The notes below the pieces were generated by a model. The model saw only the letters and a list, made by a program, of their open reading frames with translations, had not been told where the DNA came from and ran no database searches. A stretch of DNA of 43,792 bases from Saprospiraceae bacterium (GTDB lineage: Bacteria; Bacteroidota; Bacteroidia; Chitinophagales; Saprospiraceae): assembly GCA_021604865.1 (NCBI GenBank), contig BQJU01000059.1, forward strand, positions 1-43,792. The letters are read 5' to 3'. Shown one piece after another: positions 23,955 to 33,023 of the stretch. The translations under genes and the position numbers were made by a program. Numbering within the stretch: the stretch's first letter is position 1; every line of letters starts with the position of its first letter.

Positions 23955-25235
23955 ATGAAAAAAGAATTAGTCATTATTGTTGATCCCTTGTCCACTGGTG
24001 AGTTGCTCTATCAAACAATTGTGCAAAGAGGGTTTGATGTCATCTGTATATTCACTTTAAAAAAAGAAACCGTTCAAGATATCTTGGAAAACCTGGAGGC
24101 AATGGAAAAGAAAGCACTTAATTGCATTTATACTAATGATGTCGATGAGGTTATCAGGAAACTGGACCTATCTAATCATTATTTAAAGGCCATTATCCCA
24201 GGGTCTGAACCAGGTGTTGAACTGGTAGGCCAATTGTCCGAGATTTACAAAACGAATTTCAATCCCAAGTCATTGACCATTATCGCAAGAAACAAGGCTA
24301 AGTTAAAATCTTCTTTGGAGAACAAGGGCTTGTTGAACACGAAGTACAAAAAATGTCATACGATATGGGATATTGATCAATTCATACAAAAAGGACATTT
24401 TCCCTTTGTCATTAAAAACCCAAGTGGAGCAGGACAAAATCAGGTTTTTATATGTCATTCGATAGAGGAATTGTACAAAGGATTTGAAACCATTATTTCC
24501 CAACAAAACCTATTCGGCTTATCTTCCAATTATGCCCTATTGGAAGAATATATAGGGGGTAAAGAATATGCGGTGAATTTATTTGCTGATGGTTCCCACA
24601 TTTTCTTGACAGATATCTGGGAATACGAGCGCATTAATACCAATTACGCTGAAAATTTATACTATAATGCCATTGAGGTTTCTTATAAAAGGGAAACATT
24701 ATGCGGAATTGTCGACTACGCTATTCAAATTTGTAAAAACTTAGATTTAAGGAGAGGCCCTGTACATGTTGAAGTAAAAGATGACCCGATTAAGGGTCCA
24801 GTACTGATTGATTTTGGACTAAGGCATTACGGACTAAAATTACCAATACTATGTAAGCAGTTTTCAAATTTTGCCCCTTTTAAATCCACATTAGATGTGT
24901 TTGTTCATGGTAAAATAAATGTAAAAACACCTGTCAAATTCAAAAAACATGTGGCCGTTGCCTTTGTACCGGTGGAACAGACTGGAAAAGTTGAAAAAAT
25001 CAATGGTTTAAATTATATTCAACAGCTACCTTCTTATTTTTCTCACCGCCTCAAAATAAAACCGGGAAATAATATTAAACCTACCAAAGAATTAGGAGAT
25101 ACTCCATTTTATGTTTTTTTGGCCCATTCATCAAGACAGCAATTGATGTGGGATATAGCAGATGTCCATAATAGCTTTGAGATAGTATGCCACCAAGAGG
25201 CAGATTTATTGCTTCTGAATGTTAGAAACCGTTGA
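23955..25235 (+). CDS. ATP-grasp ligase, biosynthetic type
   Basis: A 426-residue ATP-grasp protein like those that join an amino acid to another amine or acid in dipeptide natural products. The pre-ATP-grasp domain has AIIPGSEPGVELVGQLSE (about 79-96). The ATP-binding lysine segment is FVIKNPSGAGQNQVFIC, followed by LLEEYIGGKEYAVNLFADG. The metal-binding region reads VHVEVKDDP, then VLIDFGLRHYG; the usual ExNxR is changed to DxGxR, so magnesium coordination may differ. The C-terminal domain (about 310-426) matches the lid/C-terminal extension of biosynthetic ATP-grasps. It is co-transcribed with the upstream flavin oxidase, and a terminator-like hairpin follows. Confidence 0.82.
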   Translation: MKKELVIIVDPLSTGELLYQTIVQRGFDVICIFTLKKETVQDILENLEAMEKKALNCIYTNDVDEVIRKLDLSNHYLKAIIPGSEPGVELVGQLSEIYKTNFNPKSLTIIARNKAKLKSSLENKGLLNTKYKKCHTIWDIDQFIQKGHFPFVIKNPSGAGQNQVFICHSIEELYKGFETIISQQNLFGLSSNYALLEEYIGGKEYAVNLFADGSHIFLTDIWEYERINTNYAENLYYNAIEVSYKRETLCGIVDYAIQICKNLDLRRGPVHVEVKDDPIKGPVLIDFGLRHYGLKLPILCKQFSNFAPFKSTLDVFVHGKINVKTPVKFKKHVAVAFVPVEQTGKVEKINGLNYIQQLPSYFSHRLKIKPGNNIKPTKELGDTPFYVFLAHSSRQQLMWDIADVHNSFEIVCHQEADLLLLNVRNR

Positions 25236-25254
25236 AGTCTTCTTTTTTGATTTT

Positions 25255-25273
25255 CCGTTTTTTTCCCAAACGG
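25255..25273 (+). terminator. Possible terminator after the ATP-grasp gene
   Basis: CCGTTT / AAACGG with a 7-base loop, followed by TTTCATTT, 19 bp after the stop codon. Confidence 0.5.
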
Positions 25274-25389
25274 TTTCATTTAATGTCATTTACGTGAACA
25301 TAAGATTTTCTCTAATCTTTTGAAGATTCCATTTTAACACTGCAATAGCTGATGCAGCAGGGGCTACGTTTTGAAATACTCCCGATTTT

Positions 25390-25420
25390 TTTGGACTATC
25401 CTTAGACTTCTTTAAATTGC
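25390..25420 (+). promoter_or_regulatory. Promoter of the TPR/HTH regulator
   Basis: TTTG (25390-25393), exactly 19 bp, then TAAATTGC (6 of 8 positions of TAnnTTTG counting free ones). It lies about 40 bp before the ATG at 25459. Confidence 0.4.
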
Positions 25421-25458
25421 ACCTGTAATAATTAGAATTCCTCCTTACTAACACCTAA

Positions 25459-27189
25459 ATGCAACGTTCTATATCAATCAAATATATCCTACTATTTTTA
25501 TTGCTCCAGCAAGTGCTCTCATCCCAAACATTGAGTTCTGAGATCAAGGCGCTAAATGATCTATCAATTTCCCAACGACAAACCTATCTTTATAGCCTAC
25601 AGTTTGAAAAAATGGATTCTATAGAGTTCGAAAGAACCTATGAATTGTTAATGGATTTTGCCAAAGAAAATGACGATTGGCAAATGAACTGGAATTTACA
25701 GTTCTATTATTTTCAGCAACGAGAAAAAATAAAAACCTCTGCCAAACAGAATATTGAACGGCTTGAAAAGCTAGTTGATGAAGCAACCAAAAAGGATTTC
25801 CGAATAGGTCTTTTGATTGCGCAGCACTATCTATATTTTGAAAAACATTACGTGGACAAACTATCTCTTGGCGCACTTTATACCAATATACTCAGAGAAA
25901 TGGATCTGATGCAGGAACTGGGTTTTGAAAGATTCGTTCCGTATAACCTTGATTGGTTACTTTATCACAACGCCAAGTTTATGTACGAATTGGACGACAT
26001 GAACCGGGCATTTCAAATTTTCCAAATAGCGGAACAGTACATTCAGCCAACCGAAAGAGATCGACAAACTTATGTGCTTGTGTTGAACCATTTGCAGTCC
26101 ATTTTCCAAAAGCAGGGCAATTATTCCACTGCTATTAAGTATGCTCTGCAAATACTCGACTTTGTGCAAGGTCAAAACTCTGATGACCCAGAGCAAAGAA
26201 TTTTTTACCAACAATGGGACGGATTAGCGTCGTTGGATCTAGCAGCGATGCTGGTTAAACAAGGAAGACTCAAAGAAAGCGAATTCTACGCTCAAAGAGG
26301 TTATGAACTGTCCAAGACACATGATGCAAATGACCGCATTGCATTAAGGCTGGAATATGATGCCCTTCAGGTATTGGTTTCGACTAAATTGGAATTGCAG
26401 CAGATGGGGGAACTTTCCGGATTGATAAACCGGCTTGATGAAATATATCAAGCTATCGGTAATGACTATGAAAATTATTTTAACAACATCGAATACTTTG
26501 AATGCCGCGCCCGCTATCATGAACTAAAAGGAGAGTATGCAGCATCCATCCGCTACACCAAACTAGCAAAACCCTTGCAGGACAGCCTTGCTCGCCGCAA
26601 TGATGCCCACAAATTGGAGCAATTGAGCCACCGTATTGAGGTCCAAAATTTTACCCAAAAAATACAGTTGGTGGAACAAGAAATGGAATTTCAAACATGG
26701 CTGCGCAATGGGGCATTTGTTATTTTAGGTCTGGTCATGCTGTTGGCATACCTTTATTTCCAGCAGCTGCACCAGCAACGGAAACAACAGATGACCGCGT
26801 TGGTAACCGCTAAAAATGACTTGGATGTACTGACTCAACAATTTCGCAAAAAATCGGCCATGGCCGAAAACCTCCGCCAGGAGATGGACAAATTGGCTCA
26901 ATCGGGCGTACGCAGTGAATACCTTGAACAACTTACCAATAATACCATCCTCACCGACGACGACTGGCTGAATTTTCGGCAAGTTTTTGAAAAGGTTCAC
27001 CCTGGTTTTTTGGAAAACCAAAATGCGCTGCAACCCAACCTAACACCTGCAGAACTCCGTTACCTCGCACTCAAAAAACTTGGCCTCGGCACCGGAGAGA
27101 TGGCCAATATACTTGGTGTATCAAACAGCGCCGTGCGCAAGACAAGGACAAGGATGCGGAAGAAGGTGGATACTAGCAGAGGTGAATGA
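25459..27189 (+). CDS. Membrane TPR sensor-regulator with C-terminal HTH
   Basis: A 576-residue regulator of a type common in Bacteroidota. The signal peptide (ISIKYILLFLLLQQVLSSQ) is followed by a periplasmic TPR-rich helical domain to about residue 400. One membrane helix, NGAFVILGLVMLLAYLYF, lies at about 415-433. A cytoplasmic coiled coil (about 437-490) leads to a C-terminal LuxR-like helix-turn-helix, LTPAELRYLALKKLGLGTGE followed by MANILGVSNSAVRKTRTRMR. It should sense a periplasmic signal and bind DNA directly. It lies between two operons sharing a direct-repeat promoter layout, and is the obvious candidate to bind those repeats. Confidence 0.82.
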   Translation: MQRSISIKYILLFLLLQQVLSSQTLSSEIKALNDLSISQRQTYLYSLQFEKMDSIEFERTYELLMDFAKENDDWQMNWNLQFYYFQQREKIKTSAKQNIERLEKLVDEATKKDFRIGLLIAQHYLYFEKHYVDKLSLGALYTNILREMDLMQELGFERFVPYNLDWLLYHNAKFMYELDDMNRAFQIFQIAEQYIQPTERDRQTYVLVLNHLQSIFQKQGNYSTAIKYALQILDFVQGQNSDDPEQRIFYQQWDGLASLDLAAMLVKQGRLKESEFYAQRGYELSKTHDANDRIALRLEYDALQVLVSTKLELQQMGELSGLINRLDEIYQAIGNDYENYFNNIEYFECRARYHELKGEYAASIRYTKLAKPLQDSLARRNDAHKLEQLSHRIEVQNFTQKIQLVEQEMEFQTWLRNGAFVILGLVMLLAYLYFQQLHQQRKQQMTALVTAKNDLDVLTQQFRKKSAMAENLRQEMDKLAQSGVRSEYLEQLTNNTILTDDDWLNFRQVFEKVHPGFLENQNALQPNLTPAELRYLALKKLGLGTGEMANILGVSNSAVRKTRTRMRKKVDTSRGE

Positions 27190-27242
27190 ATTTTGCAAAA
27201 AAAAAGCTGTATTTCAATTATTTACAGGTTTGAATTTTCACA

Positions 27243-27302
27243 TGTCCCGTTTTTGTCCCTCCCTTTTCCTTGCCATTTCATGATGATATTCCCTCATTTG
27301 TA
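27243..27302 (+). promoter_or_regulatory. TGTCCC direct repeat and promoter before the small membrane gene
   Basis: TGTCCC at 27243-27248 and 27254-27259 (11 bp apart) and CATTTGTA at 27295-27302, matching the layout at 22322-22380. The start codon at 27305 lies only 2 bp after this box, so the transcript would be nearly leaderless or the true start is further in (the next ATG in frame is 27383). Confidence 0.5.
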
Positions 27303-27304
27303 CC

Positions 27305-27532
27305 ATGAAACGCAAGATTACAATTGTACAAGACAGGGATTCATTGTCTAGTGGAAAGCAAAGTCTTCCCAATTGGAAGAGGATGTTATTCTATTGGTTG
27401 GGCGGGGCACTGCTGGTCATCGCCCTATGCTATGCCCTGCACCGCTATTTCGAGTACAGGGAGCGGCAGTTGGAAGAGCGGCTGGAAAGGCTTTCATATC
27501 ATTTACACGAAACTAAAATCCTCCAATCATGA
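27305..27532 (+). CDS. Small single-pass membrane protein
   Basis: A 75-residue protein with a basic N-terminus, one membrane helix (MLFYWLGGALLVIALCYAL, about 27-45) and a charged C-terminal helix (YRERQLEERLERLSYHLHE) likely to form a coiled coil. It is translationally coupled to the next gene (ATGA overlap at 27529-27532), which also ends in a coiled coil. It may anchor or assist export of that protein. If transcription starts near 27305, translation may begin at the internal ATG 27383. No family is recognised. Confidence 0.6.
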   Translation: MKRKITIVQDRDSLSSGKQSLPNWKRMLFYWLGGALLVIALCYALHRYFEYRERQLEERLERLSYHLHETKILQS

Positions 27533-28815
27533 AAAAATCTAAAATCATTGTTGCTCTTTTATTGCTATTCTTTGGGCAGTACGATCTCATGAGCCAAAAT
27601 TATCAGGATTCACATGTTCATGACCTAATCGCAGAAGACGATGTCTTGGCAAAGGATGGCATTCAGGGGGGCTACCTAATGCAATCTAATGAAGATAAAA
27701 ATGGTAAAGCACATCAACATATCTTGATTGAGCACCAAGGTAATAAAGCTTTAATTTTGGTAGGTAGCGCCCCTGATGGACTGGGTTTCAGTATGACAAA
27801 AACTGATGCCACAATCCACACCGCTTCATATGATAGGGTCATGACCCTTTTGCCAAATGGAAATGTTGGCATCGGTGCAAAAGCCCCCCAAAAAGTACTC
27901 CATACTTATTCAACAGACCTTTTCACTGGTCGCTTTGAGTCGGCCACAGACCAATCGGTGCTGGAACTTATAACAAACCAAGGCGTCAAAAATAGAGTCG
28001 AGTTTGTAAACCGGAAAGGGAAAGCCTCCATTTTCATGGGATCAAAAAACAGGGATGTGTTCACTATTCTCCAAAACGGCAATGTGGGGATGGGCACCGA
28101 GCAGCCCAGTAGCAGTCTTCATGTTCACTCGGACGACGTATTGGGGGGATTATTTGAAACTCCTGCAGATCAGGTTATTCTGGAACTCAAAGCAAATGGA
28201 AAAATTGCCCAATTTGTCAACCGCAACGGTAATGCAGGCATCTGGCTGGGAGGGGCCCTAAATGATGTCCTAAAGGCAACCCTTAATGGGCAGGTAGGGA
28301 TCAACCTCGATATGGAGATCAATCCCCGTTTTACGTTGGATGTAAAAGGGACTACTTATTCAGACAACCTCCTGATAGGTTCAACAAAAAGGATAGATGG
28401 CACCGTGGCCATCTTCAACGGAGCTGTGCTGATAGCGGATGACGAGGACAATGAGCCACCCATGCAGTTCAACAATGCCGAATACGGAAAAGAATTTCTG
28501 CTCTGGGTGGAAGAGGGCATTGTGACCGACGATGTGGCCATCGCCAAACCGGACGAATGGAGCGACCACGTTTTTGAAGAAGACTATGAACTCATGGACT
28601 TAGAAAAGCTGGAAGCATTCATACAATCCAACCATCATTTGCCAAACATACCATCGGAAGCAGAAGTGCTGAAAAACGGCTACACCCTGAACCAAATGAA
28701 CGCCAAGCTCTTGGAGAAGATTGAGGAACTCACCCTGCATATCATTGAACAGAAAAAAGAAATTGACCAATTGAGAAAGCTCGAAAAAAGGATTGAAAAA
28801 CTGGAGGGGAATTAA
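27529..28815 (+). CDS. Secreted fibre-like protein with C-terminal coiled coil
   Basis: A 428-residue protein with a signal peptide (IIVALLLLFFGQYDLMSQ). The body contains repeats of the GNVGIG...P...LH(V/T) type (for example NGNVGIGAKAPQKVLHTY, NGNVGMGTEQPSSSLHVHS), each followed by a beta-rich block such as FESATDQSVLELITNQG. These are typical of Bacteroidota tail-fibre-like surface proteins. The C-terminal HHLPNIPSEAEVLKNGYTLN, then MNAKLLEKIEELTLHIIEQK, is a recurrent Bacteroidota C-terminus that ends in a coiled coil and probably trimerises. No T9SS sorting domain and no peptidase S74 catalytic motif was seen. It is coupled to the small membrane protein upstream. Confidence 0.7.
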   Translation: MKKSKIIVALLLLFFGQYDLMSQNYQDSHVHDLIAEDDVLAKDGIQGGYLMQSNEDKNGKAHQHILIEHQGNKALILVGSAPDGLGFSMTKTDATIHTASYDRVMTLLPNGNVGIGAKAPQKVLHTYSTDLFTGRFESATDQSVLELITNQGVKNRVEFVNRKGKASIFMGSKNRDVFTILQNGNVGMGTEQPSSSLHVHSDDVLGGLFETPADQVILELKANGKIAQFVNRNGNAGIWLGGALNDVLKATLNGQVGINLDMEINPRFTLDVKGTTYSDNLLIGSTKRIDGTVAIFNGAVLIADDEDNEPPMQFNNAEYGKEFLLWVEEGIVTDDVAIAKPDEWSDHVFEEDYELMDLEKLEAFIQSNHHLPNIPSEAEVLKNGYTLNQMNAKLLEKIEELTLHIIEQKKEIDQLRKLEKRIEKLEGN

Positions 28816-28828
28816 CAGCATCACCCTG

Positions 28829-29114
28829 AGAGCATGTTTGGAGGCCAACCTTTGGGCTGCAAAGGATCACTTTTTCGATGATACTTTCCCGACCTAGCGG
28901 TTTCCCTTCGGCGGGACAGGCTGTTACTTTTTTCGTCCGTACCTCCGGGTATGCACTTCAAGTCCTTTTTGATGCTTTGGCATCAAGCCAACCCAGTCAT
29001 CAAAAAATTGACGCTTTTCGCCTCCCATCGGCCGCCATGCGTCTACGCTGAAGCTTCGAGCGCAAGGGTAAGGCTTGCCGACGGCGATGCAAAGCCGACC
29101 TCCAAACAAGCTCT
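28829..29114. repeat. 286-bp element with the same ends as the 60-bp palindrome
   Basis: Left end AGAGCATGTTTGGAGG (28829-28844) and right end CCTCCAAACAAGCTCT (29099-29114) are inverted with one mismatch. They match the arms at 21708-21767, and the inner CCAACCTTTGGGCTGCAAAG block is also shared. The middle (about 28865-29090) is extra, GC-richer and shows no convincing gene. It accounts for most of the 357-bp gap before 29173. It may be a MITE-like element, with the 60-bp form an internal-deletion copy. Confidence 0.7.
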
Positions 29115-29172
29115 GATTAAAACCAATTATAAATCAATCTCAACTTCCTACTACTATTAAAAGATAGTAACA

Positions 29173-32100
29173 ATGATAAATCATAAAACAATCATACAAC
29201 TGGCAACCTGGACGCTGATCATGGTATGTAGTTCAGTGGCCTATTCTCAGCGGGTGGAGAATCCCGACGGGAGCGTCAGCTATACCATATTCAAGACCCT
29301 CATGTTCAATAACTATGGGCTGCTCTCTTATGAAGAATTAACAGGCTCAAATGGAAAACTCAATCCAAATATCAGCGATATAAATGGAATAAATGCTCTA
29401 ACGGTCCATTGGCAACAAAGCACACAGCACCAAGAAATTACAAAAGCGCTCATTGCCAACAAAATCAGGGGGAAGGTAAGCGTGAATGTTTATTATGAAC
29501 GTTATTACCACGAACGAGAAAAAAAACCGAACAATGAAGATTATGCAAAACTGTTCAAGTTCAGTTTCCCGGGCTACCGCAACATTTCCGATGCCACTAC
29601 ACACGATCAACGTATTTATGCCGACGAGGTAATTGAAAACCTAAGGTACACCGACCCAAAATACAATACCATCAAGGAATGGCGGCCCGGCAAAGTCCCC
29701 GGCATACCATCACCAGAAGAAATGATGGTTTGGGCGAGAATGAAACAGGAAGGCAGTTTAAAACAACAAGAATCAAGGCCCATTGCCGACTACCGCTGGG
29801 GCATTCCCGTCCGCATTGAAATCACCTTTCAATACAATTCGGATGTTGAGCATATCAATTCCATCCAAGTACCCTACATGACCAATCCGTTGTGGAATAC
29901 TCATTTCACGGAATTCCAGCACATCAAATATTTTGGTTTGAAACCAATCAGTATGTCCGGTTTTTTGACGCGGCAGAAATTGTTGGACTACCATAAGCAA
30001 AACCCTAAGGCAAAGGAGACAAATGAAATAAACCGTTTTGATGCTCTGGGGTTTGGCACGAAACCCTCGACTTCCAACCCCATTCCAAAAAGAAGGTTTT
30101 TCACCAACATAGAAGTAGAAGGAACAAAGCCTACCCCAAAAGTCCACGCACTGTCGAACGATGATGGTTTATCGAAATATACCTATGGTGAAATCTTGGT
30201 TCCATTGGTCAATTTCGATCAAAGCCAATTTTCCAACGCCGAAAAGGAAAAATTGACTGAGGCATTTTTCACCATCAAGCTCTATCATGACGAAAACAAT
30301 CCGCACTCACGTGCATTGAGATTCTTATCGCCTTATCCTCTCGCAAAATTTAGCAGCATTTTTAAGAATTCAAGTCTTATAGATGATACAGGATTGAAGC
30401 CAGTTAGGTTATCTAATGATAATTTCACTCTCAATGTAGTAAGCTATGGGGCGCAGAATTACCCTGTAATTTTAAATGCTTCTGATGGGACTAAGTTTAA
30501 TCTTTACGAAATCAAACTTAAAAAGAACATCAAAGAGATGACCCTAAAAATAGGGGTGGACAAAGAGGCTGGTCCATTCCCAGTAGCTGCCAATTTCAAG
30601 GTTGGCCCGCTGCCCAACAAAGCCAACAAACCATTTATCACCGGTCCGACTCCCGAGAAGCCGCATCTGATCGGCTCGCACCGGGGCTTTTTCATGGAGC
30701 CAGATATTCCGGAAAATTCCCCTTGGGCCTGGGAAAGGGCGATTTACCTGGCAGAGCAGAAAAGGAACGAAGAATGGACGGACAAGTCCAAGCCCAAACC
30801 ACCGTCCTATCTGGATTTCATTGAAGTGGACATAGGTGCAACAGCCAAGACCAAAGACGGTAAGGGGGTCATATTGGCCTCGCACGATGACTATCCGTGC
30901 AGAGAAGTGCAACTGGAAGTTTTGCCACCGCCCCAAAGTTCTACTAACCCATTCATCAAGCAGAGCAACCTGAAATTCAAGGAATTCTATTTTGACCAAG
31001 ACACGGAGCACCCCCTTAACTCCAACAAAACGTTCAAAGCGCTTGACAAATCCAACCTGAAGGACTTTTTTGGCACCCCGGTAAAGCATACGATGATGCT
31101 CACCCATAAGGAGGTGATTGAATATTTTAAATGTCGTCAAACCCATGGCGCTGTTTATTGCCTCATGGGTAAAAACTGGTTGCCTCCGATTCACAGAGAT
31201 AGTAAAACGACCGAGGATGAGTACAAAAATACGGTACTCCGCCGATTGAAAACCATTGGCATGTCAGACAAAACCTGGGTGGTCGATAATATCGAACCCT
31301 ATCAGGGGATGTTGGTGCTTGACAAAGCAGACAAGAAAGCAGATGAATTGATTACCGTTTTTAAGACTGCCCTTGAGCTCAACATGGAAGATTACATCGT
31401 GTTCAGCGGAGGGGCAGAGCCAAGTGCTTATTACGAAGTGGAACGCGTAAAGGACAAGACCACCCTTGAACAGCAGCTCAAGTCACACATCCTTAGGCAA
31501 ATGTTTTACAATGCCATTATTTATGTGGACAAAACCTTGGATGTACAGCGTTGGGAAAGAAATGTAGAAGAGTTCTTAAAAAGAAGAAATACGGGGGATT
31601 TCCGCTCCAAGTGGCAAATCGTCGGATTCCAGCCCCAAGTTCCAATGCCCCTCCACATACTCCACCAAAACAATCAACTGGGCAATCAAAATACCACAGA
31701 ACTGGAGGCGAGGTTAAAGAGCTATCAAAGGATTATCAAAACAGCTACAGATGCCAATTGCTGGATAGAAATCTATGGCGGATCGCCCAAGACCCCCCAG
31801 GCCATGGGACTTCCAATCTCCCATGACAACTGTCCTTTTTCATCCATTGCCCAAAATGAGAATTGTTCCAATTATGATTGGAGGAGCATGCCTGAATTTG
31901 CTTGGAGTGCAGGCAACAATTATTGGGTGACGGATAATCCGAACATGGTTTACGCGTTTCTGAAAAACATGCCAACCCGGGAAGAAGCAGTAGTTCTGAA
32001 TCCGAATATTAAAACATTAGATGACTTACAACAACGGATGTACATCTGGGAGAGCATTCCAATTGGTGAAACAGAGATTTATTTAGACGATTCTCGGATC

Positions 32101-32964
32101 AACAAGGGTGTGCCTTATGCCCTGTATGAATTTAGTCAGTTTAACGCTACACAAACTTTTCAAAACTTAGGCACTAACAATGAGGAAATAAAGCCAAAAT
32201 ATCCGAATGGGGGGTTTTCAGATGTTGATGAACTTTACCTTACCTCCAGCACTTACCTGAACTATAAAACTACTAAATCAGGCCATCCTTGCCTGAACTT
32301 AGATGACAAGACCAGGTTAAAAACAAATATGTTTTTCGGTCTGGATCAAAGCCAACGAAACAGCATGGTTTACAAAGCTTTTGAATACAAACATTTCACC
32401 CTGAGCATGTGGGTGTATTACGAAGGTGCCCACGACAACTTTGACATATTCACTGCAACCGATAATCAAGACCATGTGATTTTTGCCCTGAAGTCAGTGA
32501 AAAAGAAACTGGTCTGGACAAGGAACACCTGGGTGGTCGACCGAAGTCCAAGCTTTAAAGGCGACCAGTACAATTACGACTTGGTCATAAATAAGGGCTG
32601 TACTTTTGAAGAGCCCGGATGGTATTTTATTTACATCAGCATGGGCAACAATGCCTGCCGGATTGCGATGGGCAAACCCAGTCCCATGAAATACCTTTCT
32701 AATACTTATGGGTACAATTTCGACGAAAACAGCGGCCCGGGGCCTTATAAATGGGCCGACGAAAAAAACATGGCCGTAGCTTATTTTTTCATGGGAACAG
32801 CCTTGCAATCATTTCACGCCATAGACAAATCATACATCGGGAGTAAGGACAATCAAACCCATAACCCACGTAGTATAGCCGATTTAAGGGTATACCCGAA
32901 CTGCTTTGGGGTGGATGCCCCCTATCTTTTGTTCAATGCCACCAAGAAGGATTTTGGTTATTAG
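29173..32964 (+). CDS. Large secreted GDPD-like phosphodiesterase with LamG-like C-terminus
   Basis: A 1263-residue protein with a signal peptide (IIQLATWTLIMVCSSVAYSQ). Residues about 495-960 resemble a glycerophosphodiester phosphodiesterase (PI-PLC-like barrel). It has HRG at 503-505 with PENS at 513-516, the metal ligands E551 and D553 in FIEVDIGATAKTKDG, the second histidine in SHDD (H571), and a late YWVTDNPNMVYAFLKNM of the type that ends GDPD domains. Long insertions make it much larger than the usual 250-350-residue domain. From about residue 1095, FTLSMWVYYEGAHDNFDIFT looks like a LamG/concanavalin-like lectin domain. The first 490 residues are not recognised. No T9SS tail is seen. 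It could act on lipid head groups or teichoic-acid-like polymers outside the cell. Confidence 0.65.
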   Translation: MINHKTIIQLATWTLIMVCSSVAYSQRVENPDGSVSYTIFKTLMFNNYGLLSYEELTGSNGKLNPNISDINGINALTVHWQQSTQHQEITKALIANKIRGKVSVNVYYERYYHEREKKPNNEDYAKLFKFSFPGYRNISDATTHDQRIYADEVIENLRYTDPKYNTIKEWRPGKVPGIPSPEEMMVWARMKQEGSLKQQESRPIADYRWGIPVRIEITFQYNSDVEHINSIQVPYMTNPLWNTHFTEFQHIKYFGLKPISMSGFLTRQKLLDYHKQNPKAKETNEINRFDALGFGTKPSTSNPIPKRRFFTNIEVEGTKPTPKVHALSNDDGLSKYTYGEILVPLVNFDQSQFSNAEKEKLTEAFFTIKLYHDENNPHSRALRFLSPYPLAKFSSIFKNSSLIDDTGLKPVRLSNDNFTLNVVSYGAQNYPVILNASDGTKFNLYEIKLKKNIKEMTLKIGVDKEAGPFPVAANFKVGPLPNKANKPFITGPTPEKPHLIGSHRGFFMEPDIPENSPWAWERAIYLAEQKRNEEWTDKSKPKPPSYLDFIEVDIGATAKTKDGKGVILASHDDYPCREVQLEVLPPPQSSTNPFIKQSNLKFKEFYFDQDTEHPLNSNKTFKALDKSNLKDFFGTPVKHTMMLTHKEVIEYFKCRQTHGAVYCLMGKNWLPPIHRDSKTTEDEYKNTVLRRLKTIGMSDKTWVVDNIEPYQGMLVLDKADKKADELITVFKTALELNMEDYIVFSGGAEPSAYYEVERVKDKTTLEQQLKSHILRQMFYNAIIYVDKTLDVQRWERNVEEFLKRRNTGDFRSKWQIVGFQPQVPMPLHILHQNNQLGNQNTTELEARLKSYQRIIKTATDANCWIEIYGGSPKTPQAMGLPISHDNCPFSSIAQNENCSNYDWRSMPEFAWSAGNNYWVTDNPNMVYAFLKNMPTREEAVVLNPNIKTLDDLQQRMYIWESIPIGETEIYLDDSRINKGVPYALYEFSQFNATQTFQNLGTNNEEIKPKYPNGGFSDVDELYLTSSTYLNYKTTKSGHPCLNLDDKTRLKTNMFFGLDQSQRNSMVYKAFEYKHFTLSMWVYYEGAHDNFDIFTATDNQDHVIFALKSVKKKLVWTRNTWVVDRSPSFKGDQYNYDLVINKGCTFEEPGWYFIYISMGNNACRIAMGKPSPMKYLSNTYGYNFDENSGPGPYKWADEKNMAVAYFFMGTALQSFHAIDKSYIGSKDNQTHNPRSIADLRVYPNCFGVDAPYLLFNATKKDFGY

Positions 32965-33023
32965 CCTCCCTTTCGTATTCCATATTTGAGCTCCCAATTG
33001 ATTAACCTTTTAATAAATGAGAC

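Noticed and set aside
29398-29610. Minus-strand frame near the start of the large secreted protein
   Set aside because: A shadow of the real gene, with no supporting motif.
30544-31194. 216-codon minus-strand frame inside the GDPD-like gene
   Set aside because: The opposite strand encodes the conserved phosphodiesterase motifs; this frame has no motif and no promoter.
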